Shown one piece after another: positions 28,844 to 38,399 of a stretch of DNA of 64,000 nucleotides. The notes below the pieces were generated by a model. The model searched no databases. It had not been told where the DNA came from and saw only the letters and a program-made list of their open reading frames with translations. Positions within the stretch are counted from its first letter, which is position 1, and each line of letters begins with the position of its first letter. The position numbers were made by a program, and so were the translations under genes. Source of the stretch: an uncultured Bacteroidia bacterium (lineage in GTDB: Bacteria > Bacteroidota > Bacteroidia > Bacteroidales > Prolixibacteraceae); assembly GCA_903927965.1 (NCBI GenBank), contig CAIYPA010000525.1, positions 20,115 to 84,114 on the forward strand. Direction: 5' to 3'.

Positions 28844-30295
28844 TTACATATTACCGATTCCAAAAAGTAGGCAAACCAATATTTCGATTCCTGAGACCAT
28901 CTCTTCTGAGGTCACATTTTCTTTGATCAGGAACGGATACCATTCGACTTTCGATTCATTACTTAAAGATGGGGTTCCAATGTTCGAACTGCTACCTGAA
29001 ATGAACAGTTTGTTTTTTGAGATTTTTGTTTTGTTAAACGACCTTAGGTTATCAGGGTTGCAATTTTGAAAAATCATCACTGCCTGGGTCTGGTTGTTGG
29101 ATTTAATCTCCACGAAACCAAATAATTCGTTGTATTCAGCAGTGAATGGGATGTTGTGGAAAGTTCCCCTGATCTGGTGGATGGATGCAGTTCCAAAGGA
29201 ATTTTTTGTATAAGAACCTGATGCCCAGCTAAACTTTTCCTCGGTTTTGCCTGACTTTAGAACTTCTGTAATCTTTTCATAAACAAAGTCACCCACAGAA
29301 ATATTGTCGTTGAGTATCTGTCCAACCATTGGAACTGTAATCCGCCTTTGTACCTCATCCGAATTGGTTGAAAAAGTAATGTTTTCGAACCACTCAAGCT
29401 CCAAAGTAAGCTTTTCCCCTTTCGAAAATTCCAAAGTACCTTTTTTCCGCTCCTTCTCCGTAATTGTATAAGTAGTCCCAATGCCAGTAATATCGGTCAG
29501 GAACCTTGACAAAACTGGTTTTAGCGAAACCTTGCCTAAGTTTATTTCCATGATGTTTTTATAAACGCCATGAGTCAATGTATCATTGCCTTTTTGTAAC
29601 TGTACCGAAAAATTGCCAGCATTTAACCAGGAACCATTCATTTTTAACAAATAAGTTGTTGCGTTTGGAAACCATGAGTGGATTTCGTTCTCTTTTGATT
29701 CAATACTGCCAACCACAATTTTTTCTGAATTCTCCCCGGCAAATCCCAATGCTTCATTGATAAAACCTGAAAATATCTTCTGAAATTCATGTGGCGATAA
29801 CCATCTCAGGGAGGTCATATAAGCTGATGAATTGGCATTTTCGATTTCGTGCTTCACCTCTTTGTCAAGGATTATAACCCCATCTTTCCGGATGACCACA
29901 TTCAAGGACCAAAATACGGCGTTTCCTGCAGTTGCCCTGGTTAAGAAGGAAAACAAGTCGATGTTATAGCCTGATGGGTTGTTGGATATTGATGGCACTT
30001 TCTTTTGCTTTCCAAAACCCGTAATGATATTGTACTCGACTTTTTCTGGAAATGTAACATTCTTAATGCCAAGTTTTTGTGTTAATTTTTTATTGATCAG
30101 GTCATTGATGGAATCCTTGATTTCAGTGATCAGAAAATAATTGGGGAAATTGGATTCGTTGAGCCATCTTATTGTATGACTGAATGTTACTACATGGCCT
30201 TCCTGTGAAAAGCCCGCAATTGGCCGCAAGAGGATTAAAAAAAATATCAGGGATAATCTTATCCCCGCGAACCATTTTCTGTTTGAGTAAGCCAT
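28844..30295 (-). CDS. Exported protein of unknown function
   Basis: The 483-residue protein has a signal peptide (hydrophobic residues 10-27, cut near GFSQ). It is mixed alpha/beta with no recognised motif, and the C-terminal third is rich in Asn and Ser. It lies between the beta-helix lipoprotein and the EEP enzyme, with gaps of 92 and 4 bases, so the three are probably co-transcribed. Confidence 0.75.
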   Translation of the reverse strand: MAYSNRKWFAGIRLSLIFFLILLRPIAGFSQEGHVVTFSHTIRWLNESNFPNYFLITEIKDSINDLINKKLTQKLGIKNVTFPEKVEYNIITGFGKQKKVPSISNNPSGYNIDLFSFLTRATAGNAVFWSLNVVIRKDGVIILDKEVKHEIENANSSAYMTSLRWLSPHEFQKIFSGFINEALGFAGENSEKIVVGSIESKENEIHSWFPNATTYLLKMNGSWLNAGNFSVQLQKGNDTLTHGVYKNIMEINLGKVSLKPVLSRFLTDITGIGTTYTITEKERKKGTLEFSKGEKLTLELEWFENITFSTNSDEVQRRITVPMVGQILNDNISVGDFVYEKITEVLKSGKTEEKFSWASGSYTKNSFGTASIHQIRGTFHNIPFTAEYNELFGFVEIKSNNQTQAVMIFQNCNPDNLRSFNKTKISKNKLFISGSSSNIGTPSLSNESKVEWYPFLIKENVTSEEMVSGIEILVCLLFGIGNM

Positions 30296-30387
30296 AGGAT
30301 AAAAAATAATGTGTGAAGAACTTGTTTTGTATTACAAATGAACATTGTAGTGCCCTTATTGGCAATCTTGCAATGAACGGTTTCCAA

Positions 30388-31812
30388 TTATTTTTTCTTC
30401 TCAATCCTTTCAAATGCACCCAGGTCGGGGCCCGCATCGTCAAGGCGGTTATCGTGTTTTATATCAGTAGGATATGGTTTGGCATACAAAATTTTGCCAA
30501 AGTCCTTTGCGACAGACAAGGTGTCCAGTTCGAAATTTCCTTTGTATGGATTTTTAAATCTGGGAACTACATTCCTTATTATATCAACAAAGCGTGCAGG
30601 TTCCGCAAGTTTGAATGTATCCGGGATCTGAATCAAACACTTGTCAAAAAGATAATTTGCTGCTCCTTGTTTATCCATCGAAACAAGAAGTTCGTTTGTC
30701 CTGTTTCCTGTAATGATACAATTGCCAAAAGTGGCACCCTTCATTTCGCCAACCAATCTTGTACCACTTTGGTTATCAATTATATAGTTTGAGACTACCA
30801 GAGTCTCGGTTGTGCGCAATCCGGAGGATATTTTATTGTAATAATTGGCAAAAGTTGTATGGTAAAATTGGTAGTCACCTCCTAATAAAAGTGCTGTATT
30901 ATAGTATCTTACATTTGAAATAATACAATTGTAGGCGAGGATCTTCGATTTCATAGCCCAGATACCCGACCAACTCATGTTCTCAATCCGGGTATTTGAA
31001 AGTTCCAGAGAGGCAAAACCGGCATGCTCGATCGTCCCAACCTGCAGGCCAATATTTGCATTCTTGATTTTAGCGTAATTAATCCTGTTGTTGTGGCTGC
31101 CTGAATAAAGGATGATCCCGTTCCATTGGTCCGGCAAATCATTGAAAGCTGGTTCCAATCGGTCGCCCTTAAATTCTACCGGTTCCTCAAGTGTTCCCAT
31201 CACTTTTAACGTCCCCTTAATTTTCAGCCCGGCATTTTTGTGGAAATAGACGGTCGCTCCAGGATCAATTGTCAATGTCATTCCTGAATCAACAAACATT
31301 TCATTATAAACAAGATAGGGTCGGTCGTTGGTCCAAATGGCGGATTTTGCCAGATCTGATTTTACAAGCACAAAATCCTGTCCCCAGGCCATTAACCGAA
31401 CTTTCTGGTCAATGTTGTTTACCCTGAAAATAATTGAATCTTCAGTGATCAATGGACCGCTTTTTCCAGTCTTTGCAAGGGTTGCTTCAATAAAAATAAA
31501 AATACTGTCTTTTGCAGGAATTGACACATTGTAAGTCTCGTTAGCGGCTTCTCCATTTACATTAATCCGAAAACCGCTCTCTTTCCCTCCCGCAAGCCTG
31601 ACTGAGGAAATCACTACATTTTCATTGGTCTGATTGATGACCCTGAGATTTTTGGTCGGGGAATCGATGGAGGTGAAGAGTGTGTCGAATGTTATTGTAT
31701 CTGTGGAAAAATGAAGGACCGCATCAGATGAGGAGTTCATCCCCTCTTTTTCACATGAATAAAAGAGAGAGATCAACCCTATGATTACCAATATTTTAAT
31801 TAGGTAGTTCAT
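30388..31812 (-). CDS. Lipoprotein with right-handed beta-helix
   Basis: The 474-residue product has a lipoprotein signal (LFYSC, Cys20). An N-terminal Ig-like region (about 40-130) is followed by parallel beta-helix repeats (about 165-420) with short strands and Asn/Gly turns (DPGATVYFHKNAGLKIKGTLKVMGTLEEPVEF is too long to quote in full, so only its first turn DPGATVYF is named here). The family is widespread in Bacteroidota and of unknown function. It heads the three-gene operon. Confidence 0.85.
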   Translation of the reverse strand: MNYLIKILVIIGLISLFYSCEKEGMNSSSDAVLHFSTDTITFDTLFTSIDSPTKNLRVINQTNENVVISSVRLAGGKESGFRINVNGEAANETYNVSIPAKDSIFIFIEATLAKTGKSGPLITEDSIIFRVNNIDQKVRLMAWGQDFVLVKSDLAKSAIWTNDRPYLVYNEMFVDSGMTLTIDPGATVYFHKNAGLKIKGTLKVMGTLEEPVEFKGDRLEPAFNDLPDQWNGIILYSGSHNNRINYAKIKNANIGLQVGTIEHAGFASLELSNTRIENMSWSGIWAMKSKILAYNCIISNVRYYNTALLLGGDYQFYHTTFANYYNKISSGLRTTETLVVSNYIIDNQSGTRLVGEMKGATFGNCIITGNRTNELLVSMDKQGAANYLFDKCLIQIPDTFKLAEPARFVDIIRNVVPRFKNPYKGNFELDTLSVAKDFGKILYAKPYPTDIKHDNRLDDAGPDLGAFERIEKKK

Positions 31813-31916
31813 TATTGATTGTCATTCGATTATATCAGATACCTGCAAAAAACAAATACCTCAGGATATTATTTCAAAGTTAATATCTTTTGTCAAATAC
31901 AGTTAACGTTTTTTAA

Positions 31917-33362
31917 CTATTTTATTATATTTTTTTGAATTAGCAATAAGCCGATAAAAGTAATTGCTCCATTAATTATAATCAACTCAAAACCAATTTG
32001 ATAGCCATTGAACAAATTTCTGGAAAGAATCTCGGTCCCCCATGCTAAAAATGGAGAACAAAGGGTTACAAGTGGCACCCAACGGTCTTTTACATTTTTT
32101 TTGGTAAGAAACCCGAAGGCAAAAAGTCCCAGAAGTGGGCCGTAGGTATATCCGGCTGCCTTGAAAACTGCTACTACAACACTTTGATCATTGATGATCC
32201 TGAAAATCATGATGACTAGAAAAAGCAAAAATGAAAATGCGATGTGTGTGCGTCGTAATACAGATGAACGATTTTCTTTCGGCCGGTTATTGATATCAAG
32301 GAAATCAACGCAAAACGCTGTGGTCAAAGAGGTAAGGGCAGAATCTGCACTTGCATAGTTTGCAGCTGTAATTCCTAGCAGGAAAAAGATCCCGATCAGT
32401 AGGTTCATGTGGTTGAGGGCGAGGAGGGGGAAGAGGTAATCCGATTTTGCGGGAACCTGAATCCCATGAAGATCGGCAAAGATATAGAGCAGAACCCCAA
32501 GCATCAGGAAAAGGGCAACAACCCCTACAAAAATTGCACTGAAAGTGAGCATGTTTTTTTGGGCTTCTTTTAAACTCTTGCAGGTCAGGTTTTTTTGCAT
32601 CATATCCTGATCAAGTCCAACCATAACGATCGTCACAAAAATCCCGGCAATAAACTGTTTGAAGAAGTATTTCCCTGATTTCACGTCCCAATCAAAAATC
32701 CTCGAATAGGGATGCTCACTTATTTTTTTCAACGTTTCGGGAACCGACCAATCAAAACTTGAAAAGATATAGTAAATGGTCAGGATCACGGCTGTAAGCA
32801 GGAAAATCGTTTGAAGGGAATCTGTCCAGATGATGGTCTTTACCCCACCCCGGTAAGTGTAAACCCAAATGAGTAAAATACTGATCAATACCGTTATACC
32901 AAAGGGGATTCCAAGTTTGTCGAATAGAGCCAGTTGCAGGACTTCGGCAACCAGGTACATCCGAAATGCAGCACCTATGGTTCTGGATAACAGGAAAAAG
33001 AAGGAACCCGATTTATAGGTATAGAAACCAAACCGTTGCTCAAGATACGTGTAAATCGAAATCAGGTTAAGCTTGTAATAAACTGGTAGTAAAACAAGGG
33101 CGACAGTCCAGAATCCGACCAGATTGCCCATAATAAACTGAAAATATGTGCTTGCCGAATTCCCTACTTCACCGGGGACAGAGATAAAGGTAACCCCTGA
33201 AATCGTTGTCCCGATCATTCCGAAAGCAACAATAAACCATGGTGATTTACGGTTGGCAGTGAAGAAACTATCGGTGGTTGCCGATTTGCTCGTGAGATGG
33301 GCTATAAAAATCAAAAGGAGAAAATATCCCCCCAACAAGGATGCAATTAATACTGGGCTCAT
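31917..33362 (-). CDS. Sodium:solute symporter (SSS family), possible MurNAc transporter
   Basis: The 481-residue protein has about 13 membrane helices and the SSS landmarks: an N-terminal TSKSATTDSFFTANR-type loop, a GVTFISVPG region and GTTISG. Its start overlaps the stop of the NamZ-like gene by four bases (ATGA at 33359-33362). In Tannerella forsythia an SSS protein (MurT) imports N-acetylmuramic acid and lies near namZ and a beta-hexosaminidase. Here the same partners are present, so a MurNAc or related sugar is the best guess. No MurK or MurQ gene is seen nearby. Confidence 0.88.
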   Translation of the reverse strand: MSPVLIASLLGGYFLLLIFIAHLTSKSATTDSFFTANRKSPWFIVAFGMIGTTISGVTFISVPGEVGNSASTYFQFIMGNLVGFWTVALVLLPVYYKLNLISIYTYLEQRFGFYTYKSGSFFFLLSRTIGAAFRMYLVAEVLQLALFDKLGIPFGITVLISILLIWVYTYRGGVKTIIWTDSLQTIFLLTAVILTIYYIFSSFDWSVPETLKKISEHPYSRIFDWDVKSGKYFFKQFIAGIFVTIVMVGLDQDMMQKNLTCKSLKEAQKNMLTFSAIFVGVVALFLMLGVLLYIFADLHGIQVPAKSDYLFPLLALNHMNLLIGIFFLLGITAANYASADSALTSLTTAFCVDFLDINNRPKENRSSVLRRTHIAFSFLLFLVIMIFRIINDQSVVVAVFKAAGYTYGPLLGLFAFGFLTKKNVKDRWVPLVTLCSPFLAWGTEILSRNLFNGYQIGFELIIINGAITFIGLLLIQKNIIK

Positions 33363-34585
33363 TTCGGCAAATTAAAATCGTTGTACAATAAATATTTTTT
33401 TCGGATCAGTTGATAATCATTGAGTTCCTTTGCCCAGCTTTGACGGATTTCAATTTCTGTTTTATCCTCAAGTATCATTTTCAATACTGAGTCATTCCCC
33501 ATGAGTTGATTGAACCATTTGCTTCCGGTAAGGAATTCTTCTTTATTCTGGAATTTCTTGAGCCAGTCCATAAAATAAGATAACGTGAACCTGGGAACCA
33601 CTTTTAATTCGCGGAAATCGTCTCCAAAACACAACTTGTCTTTCTGAAGTGGATTGAGTTCCATCCCTTTCAGGCTTTGTGGCGTAAAACTAAATTTACC
33701 GAATGCCTGATTGGGATAACCCAAGACCTGAAAAGGGAATTGTGTTCCACGCCCTACGCTCACACTTGTTGCCTCAAAAAAGCAAAGCGACGGATAAAGC
33801 CTGATGGATAAATAATTGGGAAGATTAGGCGAAGGCTTTACTGGAGGGTCATATTTTGAATCATGAGTATAATTGGTCACTTTTATTACTTCAAGTTTCG
33901 TCTGGACACCGTTGGCGAGCCACTTTTCTCCATTGATCATCCGGGCAAGTTCGCCAATTGTGCAACCGTGAACGACTGGAATCGGATCCATCCCAACGAA
34001 GGACCTGAAAACAGGTTGAAGAATCGGGCCATCAATGTAATCGCCATTTGGGTTTGGCCTGTCAAGGATCAACAATGTTTTGTTGTTTTCGGCACAAGCC
34101 TCCATAATGTAATGCAATGTACTGATATAAGTGTAAAACCGGCAGCCAACATCCTGGATATCAAAAATAACAATATCTACATCAGCAAGTTGTTCTGCAG
34201 ATGGTTTACGGTTTTTTCCATAAACGGAGATGATAGGAATACCGGTTTTGTCGTCTTTTGAGTTATCGACCTTTTCACCAGCCCCTGCTTCGCCCCGGAA
34301 TCCATGCTCGGGGGCAAAGATTTTTTTTATTGATATCTTATTGCTGATCAGGAAGTCAACCAAATGAAGGTTACCGATCATGGAAGTTTGGTTAACAACC
34401 ATTGCGAGATTCTTGTCTTTTATTTTTGAAAAGTACAAATTTGGTTGTTCTGCACCAGTCATGATTTTCTTTGGCTCTGCATTGACAATCAGTGCAATAC
34501 CAATAATAAAAATCAACAATGACCCATATTTAAAAAGGTTTAGATTGGTTATTTGGTTCTTGCAATAAAAAAATAATTTTCTCAT
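33359..34585 (-). CDS. namZ: DUF1343 / NamZ-like exo-N-acetylmuramidase
   Basis: I chose the ATG at 34585 (408 residues); upstream in-frame starts at 34591 and 34663 add non-conserved residues before the signal anchor (hydrophobic residues 19-35). The mature protein has the DUF1343 hallmarks: FAPEHGFRGEAGAGE, FDIQDVGCRFYTYIST, LDRPNPNG and PVVHGCTIGELA. NamZ enzymes release MurNAc from the non-reducing end of peptidoglycan fragments. The gene is translationally coupled to the SSS transporter and divergent from a NagZ-like enzyme, which would remove GlcNAc, so the two exo-enzymes could act in turn. Confidence 0.88.
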   Translation of the reverse strand: MRKLFFYCKNQITNLNLFKYGSLLIFIIGIALIVNAEPKKIMTGAEQPNLYFSKIKDKNLAMVVNQTSMIGNLHLVDFLISNKISIKKIFAPEHGFRGEAGAGEKVDNSKDDKTGIPIISVYGKNRKPSAEQLADVDIVIFDIQDVGCRFYTYISTLHYIMEACAENNKTLLILDRPNPNGDYIDGPILQPVFRSFVGMDPIPVVHGCTIGELARMINGEKWLANGVQTKLEVIKVTNYTHDSKYDPPVKPSPNLPNYLSIRLYPSLCFFEATSVSVGRGTQFPFQVLGYPNQAFGKFSFTPQSLKGMELNPLQKDKLCFGDDFRELKVVPRFTLSYFMDWLKKFQNKEEFLTGSKWFNQLMGNDSVLKMILEDKTEIEIRQSWAKELNDYQLIRKKYLLYNDFNLPK

Positions 34586-34742
34586 GATCATCAATTCTAA
34601 TTGTTCATGTAATAAGTGGTTTTCGGAATAATCCGATACTAAAGTTTCAGTACAAAGATTCACAAAGTATTTAATAAAATCGGAATTATTAAAGTTGTTT
34701 TTAATAAAAAAATTAAAAGAGTTCCTCTTTGGTTTGGTTTTC

Positions 34743-34750
34743 TATATTTG
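34743..34750 (+). promoter_or_regulatory. -7 element for the NagZ/beta-lactamase fusion gene
   Basis: TATATTTG matches TAnnTTTG and lies 38 bases before the start codon. No TTTG is found at the right upstream distance. Confidence 0.4.
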
Positions 34751-34788
34751 CAGGAGAATTCAAATTGAATTGATTTGTACATTTATTT

Positions 34789-37749
34789 ATGCGAAAGTTA
34801 TTATATATCACCATATTATCATTTTTCAGTATCTTTTTATCAGCTCAACCGAAGGTCAGGCCATCGTTTCTCCAGTTTGAAATGGACCAATGGGTCGATT
34901 CAGTGTTCAATTCCCTTTCTGTTGATGAGAAGATCGGGCAACTGATCATGGTTCCGGCGTATTCTTCAAAGGGAAACAGCCATATCCTGCAAGTTCTTAA
35001 ACTGATAAAGGAGAATAAAATCGGGGGGATCATCGCGATGCAAGGCGGTCCAATCCGCCATGCAAGGATGGTCAACCGGTTTCAGGAAGCGTCAAAAACC
35101 CCTCTTCTTGTAGCCATTGATGCCGAATATGGTTTGTCGATGCGTCTTGACAGTTGTATTAAATATCCTTATGGATTTATGCTTGGTGCCATCCCCAACG
35201 ATACTTTGATTTATCAGCTGGGTTCCGATCTGGGGCGGCAATGTAAAAGGCTGGGGATCCATATCAATTTTGCACCAGTGGCAGATGTGAACAGCAATCC
35301 CTTGAATCCAGTAATTGGATTCAGGTCGTATGGGGATGATCCTGAACGTGTTGCCACAAAGTCCGTTTTTTATGCATTAGGTCTTCAATCACAACAGGTG
35401 TTGGCAACTTTAAAGCACTTCCCCGGCCATGGGGATACTCAGAAAGATTCCCATTATGAACTTCCCGTCATTCGACACAACCGTTCACAACTCGATTCGC
35501 TTGAATTATACCCATTTCATAAGGCGATTGGCTTTGGTGTTGGTGGAATCATGACCGGGCATTTAAGCGTCCCGGCCCTGGACAGCAGCGGTGTAGCAGC
35601 TTCAGTTTCAAAAGCCATCGTTCACGATTTGTTGCTTGGGCGGTTTGGTTTTGAAGGCTTGGTTGTTACCGATGCTATGAACATGGATGGTGCTACCGAT
35701 CCGGATGATCCTATGGACAAATGTGCCAAGGCACTTATTGCAGGAAATGACATCGTCGAATTTGTAATCAATCCGGCAAAGACGATTGCAGCTATAAAAA
35801 AGGCAATTGCCGATGGTCAGATTACAATGGAGGAGATCAACCAGAAATGTAAAAAAGTTTTGATGGTCAAGCGATGGGCTGGATTAAATCAATATCTGCC
35901 CGTAAAAACTGAAAACCTATACACCGATCTGAACCAATCCGCTTACCGGATGTCATTGCGAAATGTCGCCCAACAGTCATTGACGATCCTGCAAAATTCA
36001 AATCGGCTCTTGCCCCTAAAACGATTGGATACATTGAAGATCGCAACCTTGAGTATCGGAAGGGGAAATACAACAGGTTTTCAACGTTCCTTGGACCGAT
36101 ATACAAAGATGGACCACTATTCCATCTCTAAAGATGCAGATAATGAGACCATTAAAAAAACAATGGCTCAATTGAAAAAGTATAACCTCGTTATCGCAGG
36201 ATTAAACAATCTTGGCAATTTTATTTCATCCGACTACCGCATCACCAAGTCTCAGGTGAATGTTGTCAAGTTGGTCGCAAATATGGAGAAATCGGTGATT
36301 GTACTTTTCGGGAATCCCTATGTACTCAATTACCTTGAATCGGTCGATAAGGCCAAATGTCTTGTTGTGGCATATGAAGAAAATTCCGAAACGCAGGACC
36401 TGGCAGGTCAACTTTTGTTTGGCGCTTTCGAGGCACAAGGGTGTTTACCGGTTACTGTCAACGAACTTTACCACTCGAAAGATGGCATAGTGACTAAAAC
36501 GGCTGACCGGTTCAAATATACCCTTCCTGAGGAATTGGGTATTGACTCGACTTATCTAAAAAAAAAAATTGACTCACTTGTAAATATAGGACTTACACAT
36601 AAAGCTTTCCCTGGGTGTGAGGTATTTCTGGCCAAGGACGGGAAGGTTTTTTTTGAGGAATCTTACGGATACCATACGTACGATGGGGAACGTCCTGTAT
36701 CACAGGATGATCTGTTTGACTTTGCTTCACTGACCAAAATCCTTGCTCCTGTCCCCGCATTAATGCGGTTGAGTGACGAGAAAAAGTTTTTTGTGAACAA
36801 GCGGATGAGCGATTACCTGACCGATTGGAAAGGTAGCAATAAGCAGGAGTTAATCGTCGCCGATGTTCTTTCCCATCAGGCACGTCTCAAACCTGGTATC
36901 CCTTTCTGGCTGAAAACCGTTGATGCCAAAGGAAATTTTAAACCAGGTTATTTCTCAAAAGATTCAACGGCACAATACCCTTTCAGGATAAGTCAGGACC
37001 TTTTTATTCTGGGAAGCTTTCGGGACACAGTTTATTCAATGATCACAAAATCGAACCTGATCAAGCGAAAGCACTATGTTTATTCGGATATGGGTTTTAT
37101 TGTCTTTCCACGGATTATTGAACTGCTTTCCCAAAAGGAATTTGAAACTTATCTGAAAGAGAATTTCTACCACCCTTTGGGTGCATATTCCCTGACCTAC
37201 CGTCCCTATTTATACCACCCAATCGACCAGATGATGCCCGAGGAGAATGACGAGGAATTCCGTAAGACATTGATACAGGGGTTTGTCCATGATGAGAGTT
37301 CAGCGGTTCTTGGAGGCATTTCGGGAAATGCCGGTTTGTTTGGTACAATCAATGACGCTGCAAAGTTGATGCAAATGTACCTTAACTATGGTTATTACGG
37401 TGGCGACAGGTATTTGTCTGAAGCAACAATGAAGGAGTGGACAAAGCGGCACTTTGAGAAATTGGACAACCGGCGTGGCTATGGTTTTGATAAACCCTAT
37501 CCCCGAAACAATCTCAGGAAGGTTGGCGAGGCCTATCCTGCACCATTGGCCAGTGATGCGAGCTTTGGGCACAGTGGTTTTACCGGTACTTTTGCCTGGG
37601 CGGATCCAACGACAGGAATATTGTTTCTTTTCTTCTCGAACCGCATCTATCCCAAGCGTACGAATAACCTGATCAACCAGTTAAATCTTCGTGAAATGAT
37701 CCAGCAAGAAGCTTATGAATTGGTTAACAAAGGGACTTTAGGGTATTAA
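34789..37749 (+). CDS. Fusion of GH3 beta-N-acetylhexosaminidase (NagZ type) and beta-lactamase-like serine hydrolase
   Basis: The 986-residue protein has a signal peptide (cut near LSAQ). The GH3 half (about 30-380) has KHFPGHGD (from Lys209), the NagZ-type His in DSH (His222) and the nucleophile in VTDAM (Asp295). A second alpha/beta domain (about 390-580) follows. The C-terminal half (about 590-980) is a beta-lactamase/DD-peptidase fold with Ser647-x-x-Lys650 (SLTK), Tyr765 (YSD) and an HSG motif (His928) in place of KTG. Both halves therefore look active. NagZ cuts GlcNAc from muropeptides, and the serine hydrolase could trim stem peptides. Such fusions recur in Bacteroidota. The divergent NamZ-like gene supports a role in cell-wall turnover. 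Confidence 0.92.
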   Translation: MRKLLYITILSFFSIFLSAQPKVRPSFLQFEMDQWVDSVFNSLSVDEKIGQLIMVPAYSSKGNSHILQVLKLIKENKIGGIIAMQGGPIRHARMVNRFQEASKTPLLVAIDAEYGLSMRLDSCIKYPYGFMLGAIPNDTLIYQLGSDLGRQCKRLGIHINFAPVADVNSNPLNPVIGFRSYGDDPERVATKSVFYALGLQSQQVLATLKHFPGHGDTQKDSHYELPVIRHNRSQLDSLELYPFHKAIGFGVGGIMTGHLSVPALDSSGVAASVSKAIVHDLLLGRFGFEGLVVTDAMNMDGATDPDDPMDKCAKALIAGNDIVEFVINPAKTIAAIKKAIADGQITMEEINQKCKKVLMVKRWAGLNQYLPVKTENLYTDLNQSAYRMSLRNVAQQSLTILQNSNRLLPLKRLDTLKIATLSIGRGNTTGFQRSLDRYTKMDHYSISKDADNETIKKTMAQLKKYNLVIAGLNNLGNFISSDYRITKSQVNVVKLVANMEKSVIVLFGNPYVLNYLESVDKAKCLVVAYEENSETQDLAGQLLFGAFEAQGCLPVTVNELYHSKDGIVTKTADRFKYTLPEELGIDSTYLKKKIDSLVNIGLTHKAFPGCEVFLAKDGKVFFEESYGYHTYDGERPVSQDDLFDFASLTKILAPVPALMRLSDEKKFFVNKRMSDYLTDWKGSNKQELIVADVLSHQARLKPGIPFWLKTVDAKGNFKPGYFSKDSTAQYPFRISQDLFILGSFRDTVYSMITKSNLIKRKHYVYSDMGFIVFPRIIELLSQKEFETYLKENFYHPLGAYSLTYRPYLYHPIDQMMPEENDEEFRKTLIQGFVHDESSAVLGGISGNAGLFGTINDAAKLMQMYLNYGYYGGDRYLSEATMKEWTKRHFEKLDNRRGYGFDKPYPRNNLRKVGEAYPAPLASDASFGHSGFTGTFAWADPTTGILFLFFSNRIYPKRTNNLINQLNLREMIQQEAYELVNKGTLGY

Positions 37750-37817
37750 TTGGCTTATATGTTTTATAACAGTTTTTTTTTGAATGATCTAAGAAAATTG
37801 AAATAATGTCGTAATAA

Positions 37818-37841
37818 ATTGAAATACATTGAAATAGAAAT
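37818..37841. repeat. GAAAT-phased repeat
   Basis: GAAAT recurs at 37821, 37831 and 37837, within two copies of ATTGAAATA(C/G). It belongs with the longer tract at 49936-49997. Confidence 0.4.
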
Positions 37842-38010
37842 GTGTAGGGTTTTCCTCAATTGTTAATAAATCTAAAATTTGGGGCTCTTAAAGAAAAGTT
37901 GTTAAAATTCGGTTACAACATTGAATAATTAGTGTTAATTTTCGGCGTATCCAAATTGATCGACTTCTTTAATATTGTATATTAATTATTAACTCTTTAA
38001 ATTTTTTATC

Positions 38011-38259
38011 ATGACTAAAAAAATAACCTTCAATGAGCTGCGGGATATCAAAGATCATTTACCTCACGGTTCGATGCAACGGATTGCACAGGAGCTTGGG
38101 ATTGAAGTTGAAACCGTGAGGAATTATTTTGGTGGAACGCACTATGAAAAAGGGACGTGTGTAGGGATGCATATAGAACAGGGGCCGCAGGGCGGGATCA
38201 TATTATTCGACGACACAACCATCTTAGACAAAGCTCAGGAAATTTTGGCAGGTAAATAG
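38011..38259 (+). CDS. Small HTH DNA-binding-like protein
   Basis: The 82-residue protein has an N-terminal helix-turn-helix (about 5-40: a helix ending in LRDIKDHLP, then MQRIAQELGI as the positioning helix and VETVRNYFG as the recognition helix) and a short beta hairpin. It lacks a signal peptide. Single-domain proteins like this are common and conserved in Bacteroidota, but their targets are unknown to me. It is flanked by a 260-base AT-rich upstream gap and a strong terminator, so it is monocistronic, and the strong terminator suggests notable expression. Confidence 0.8.
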   Translation: MTKKITFNELRDIKDHLPHGSMQRIAQELGIEVETVRNYFGGTHYEKGTCVGMHIEQGPQGGIILFDDTTILDKAQEILAGK

Positions 38260-38283
38260 TCATATCAGAAATACAAACTTTTC

Positions 38284-38313
38284 AACTGCCCCTACATTGG
38301 GGCAGTTTTTTTT
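38284..38313 (+). terminator. Terminator after the small HTH gene
   Basis: A perfect 9-bp stem (AACTGCCCC with GGGGCAGTT) with a 6-base loop is followed by a T-run. Confidence 0.93.
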
Positions 38314-38399
38314 ATAGCTTTACATCTGAAATTTAATTGCTATTCGTAATGAAATTTGTATTGGTGATATAATTCTATTAATCAATTAATTACAATTTT

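Noticed and set aside
31903..31917. Further TTAAC pair upstream of the beta-helix lipoprotein operon
   Set aside because: The pair is 10 bp apart, overlaps the stop codon of the SSS gene and faces away from the lipoprotein gene, so it may be chance in AT-rich DNA.
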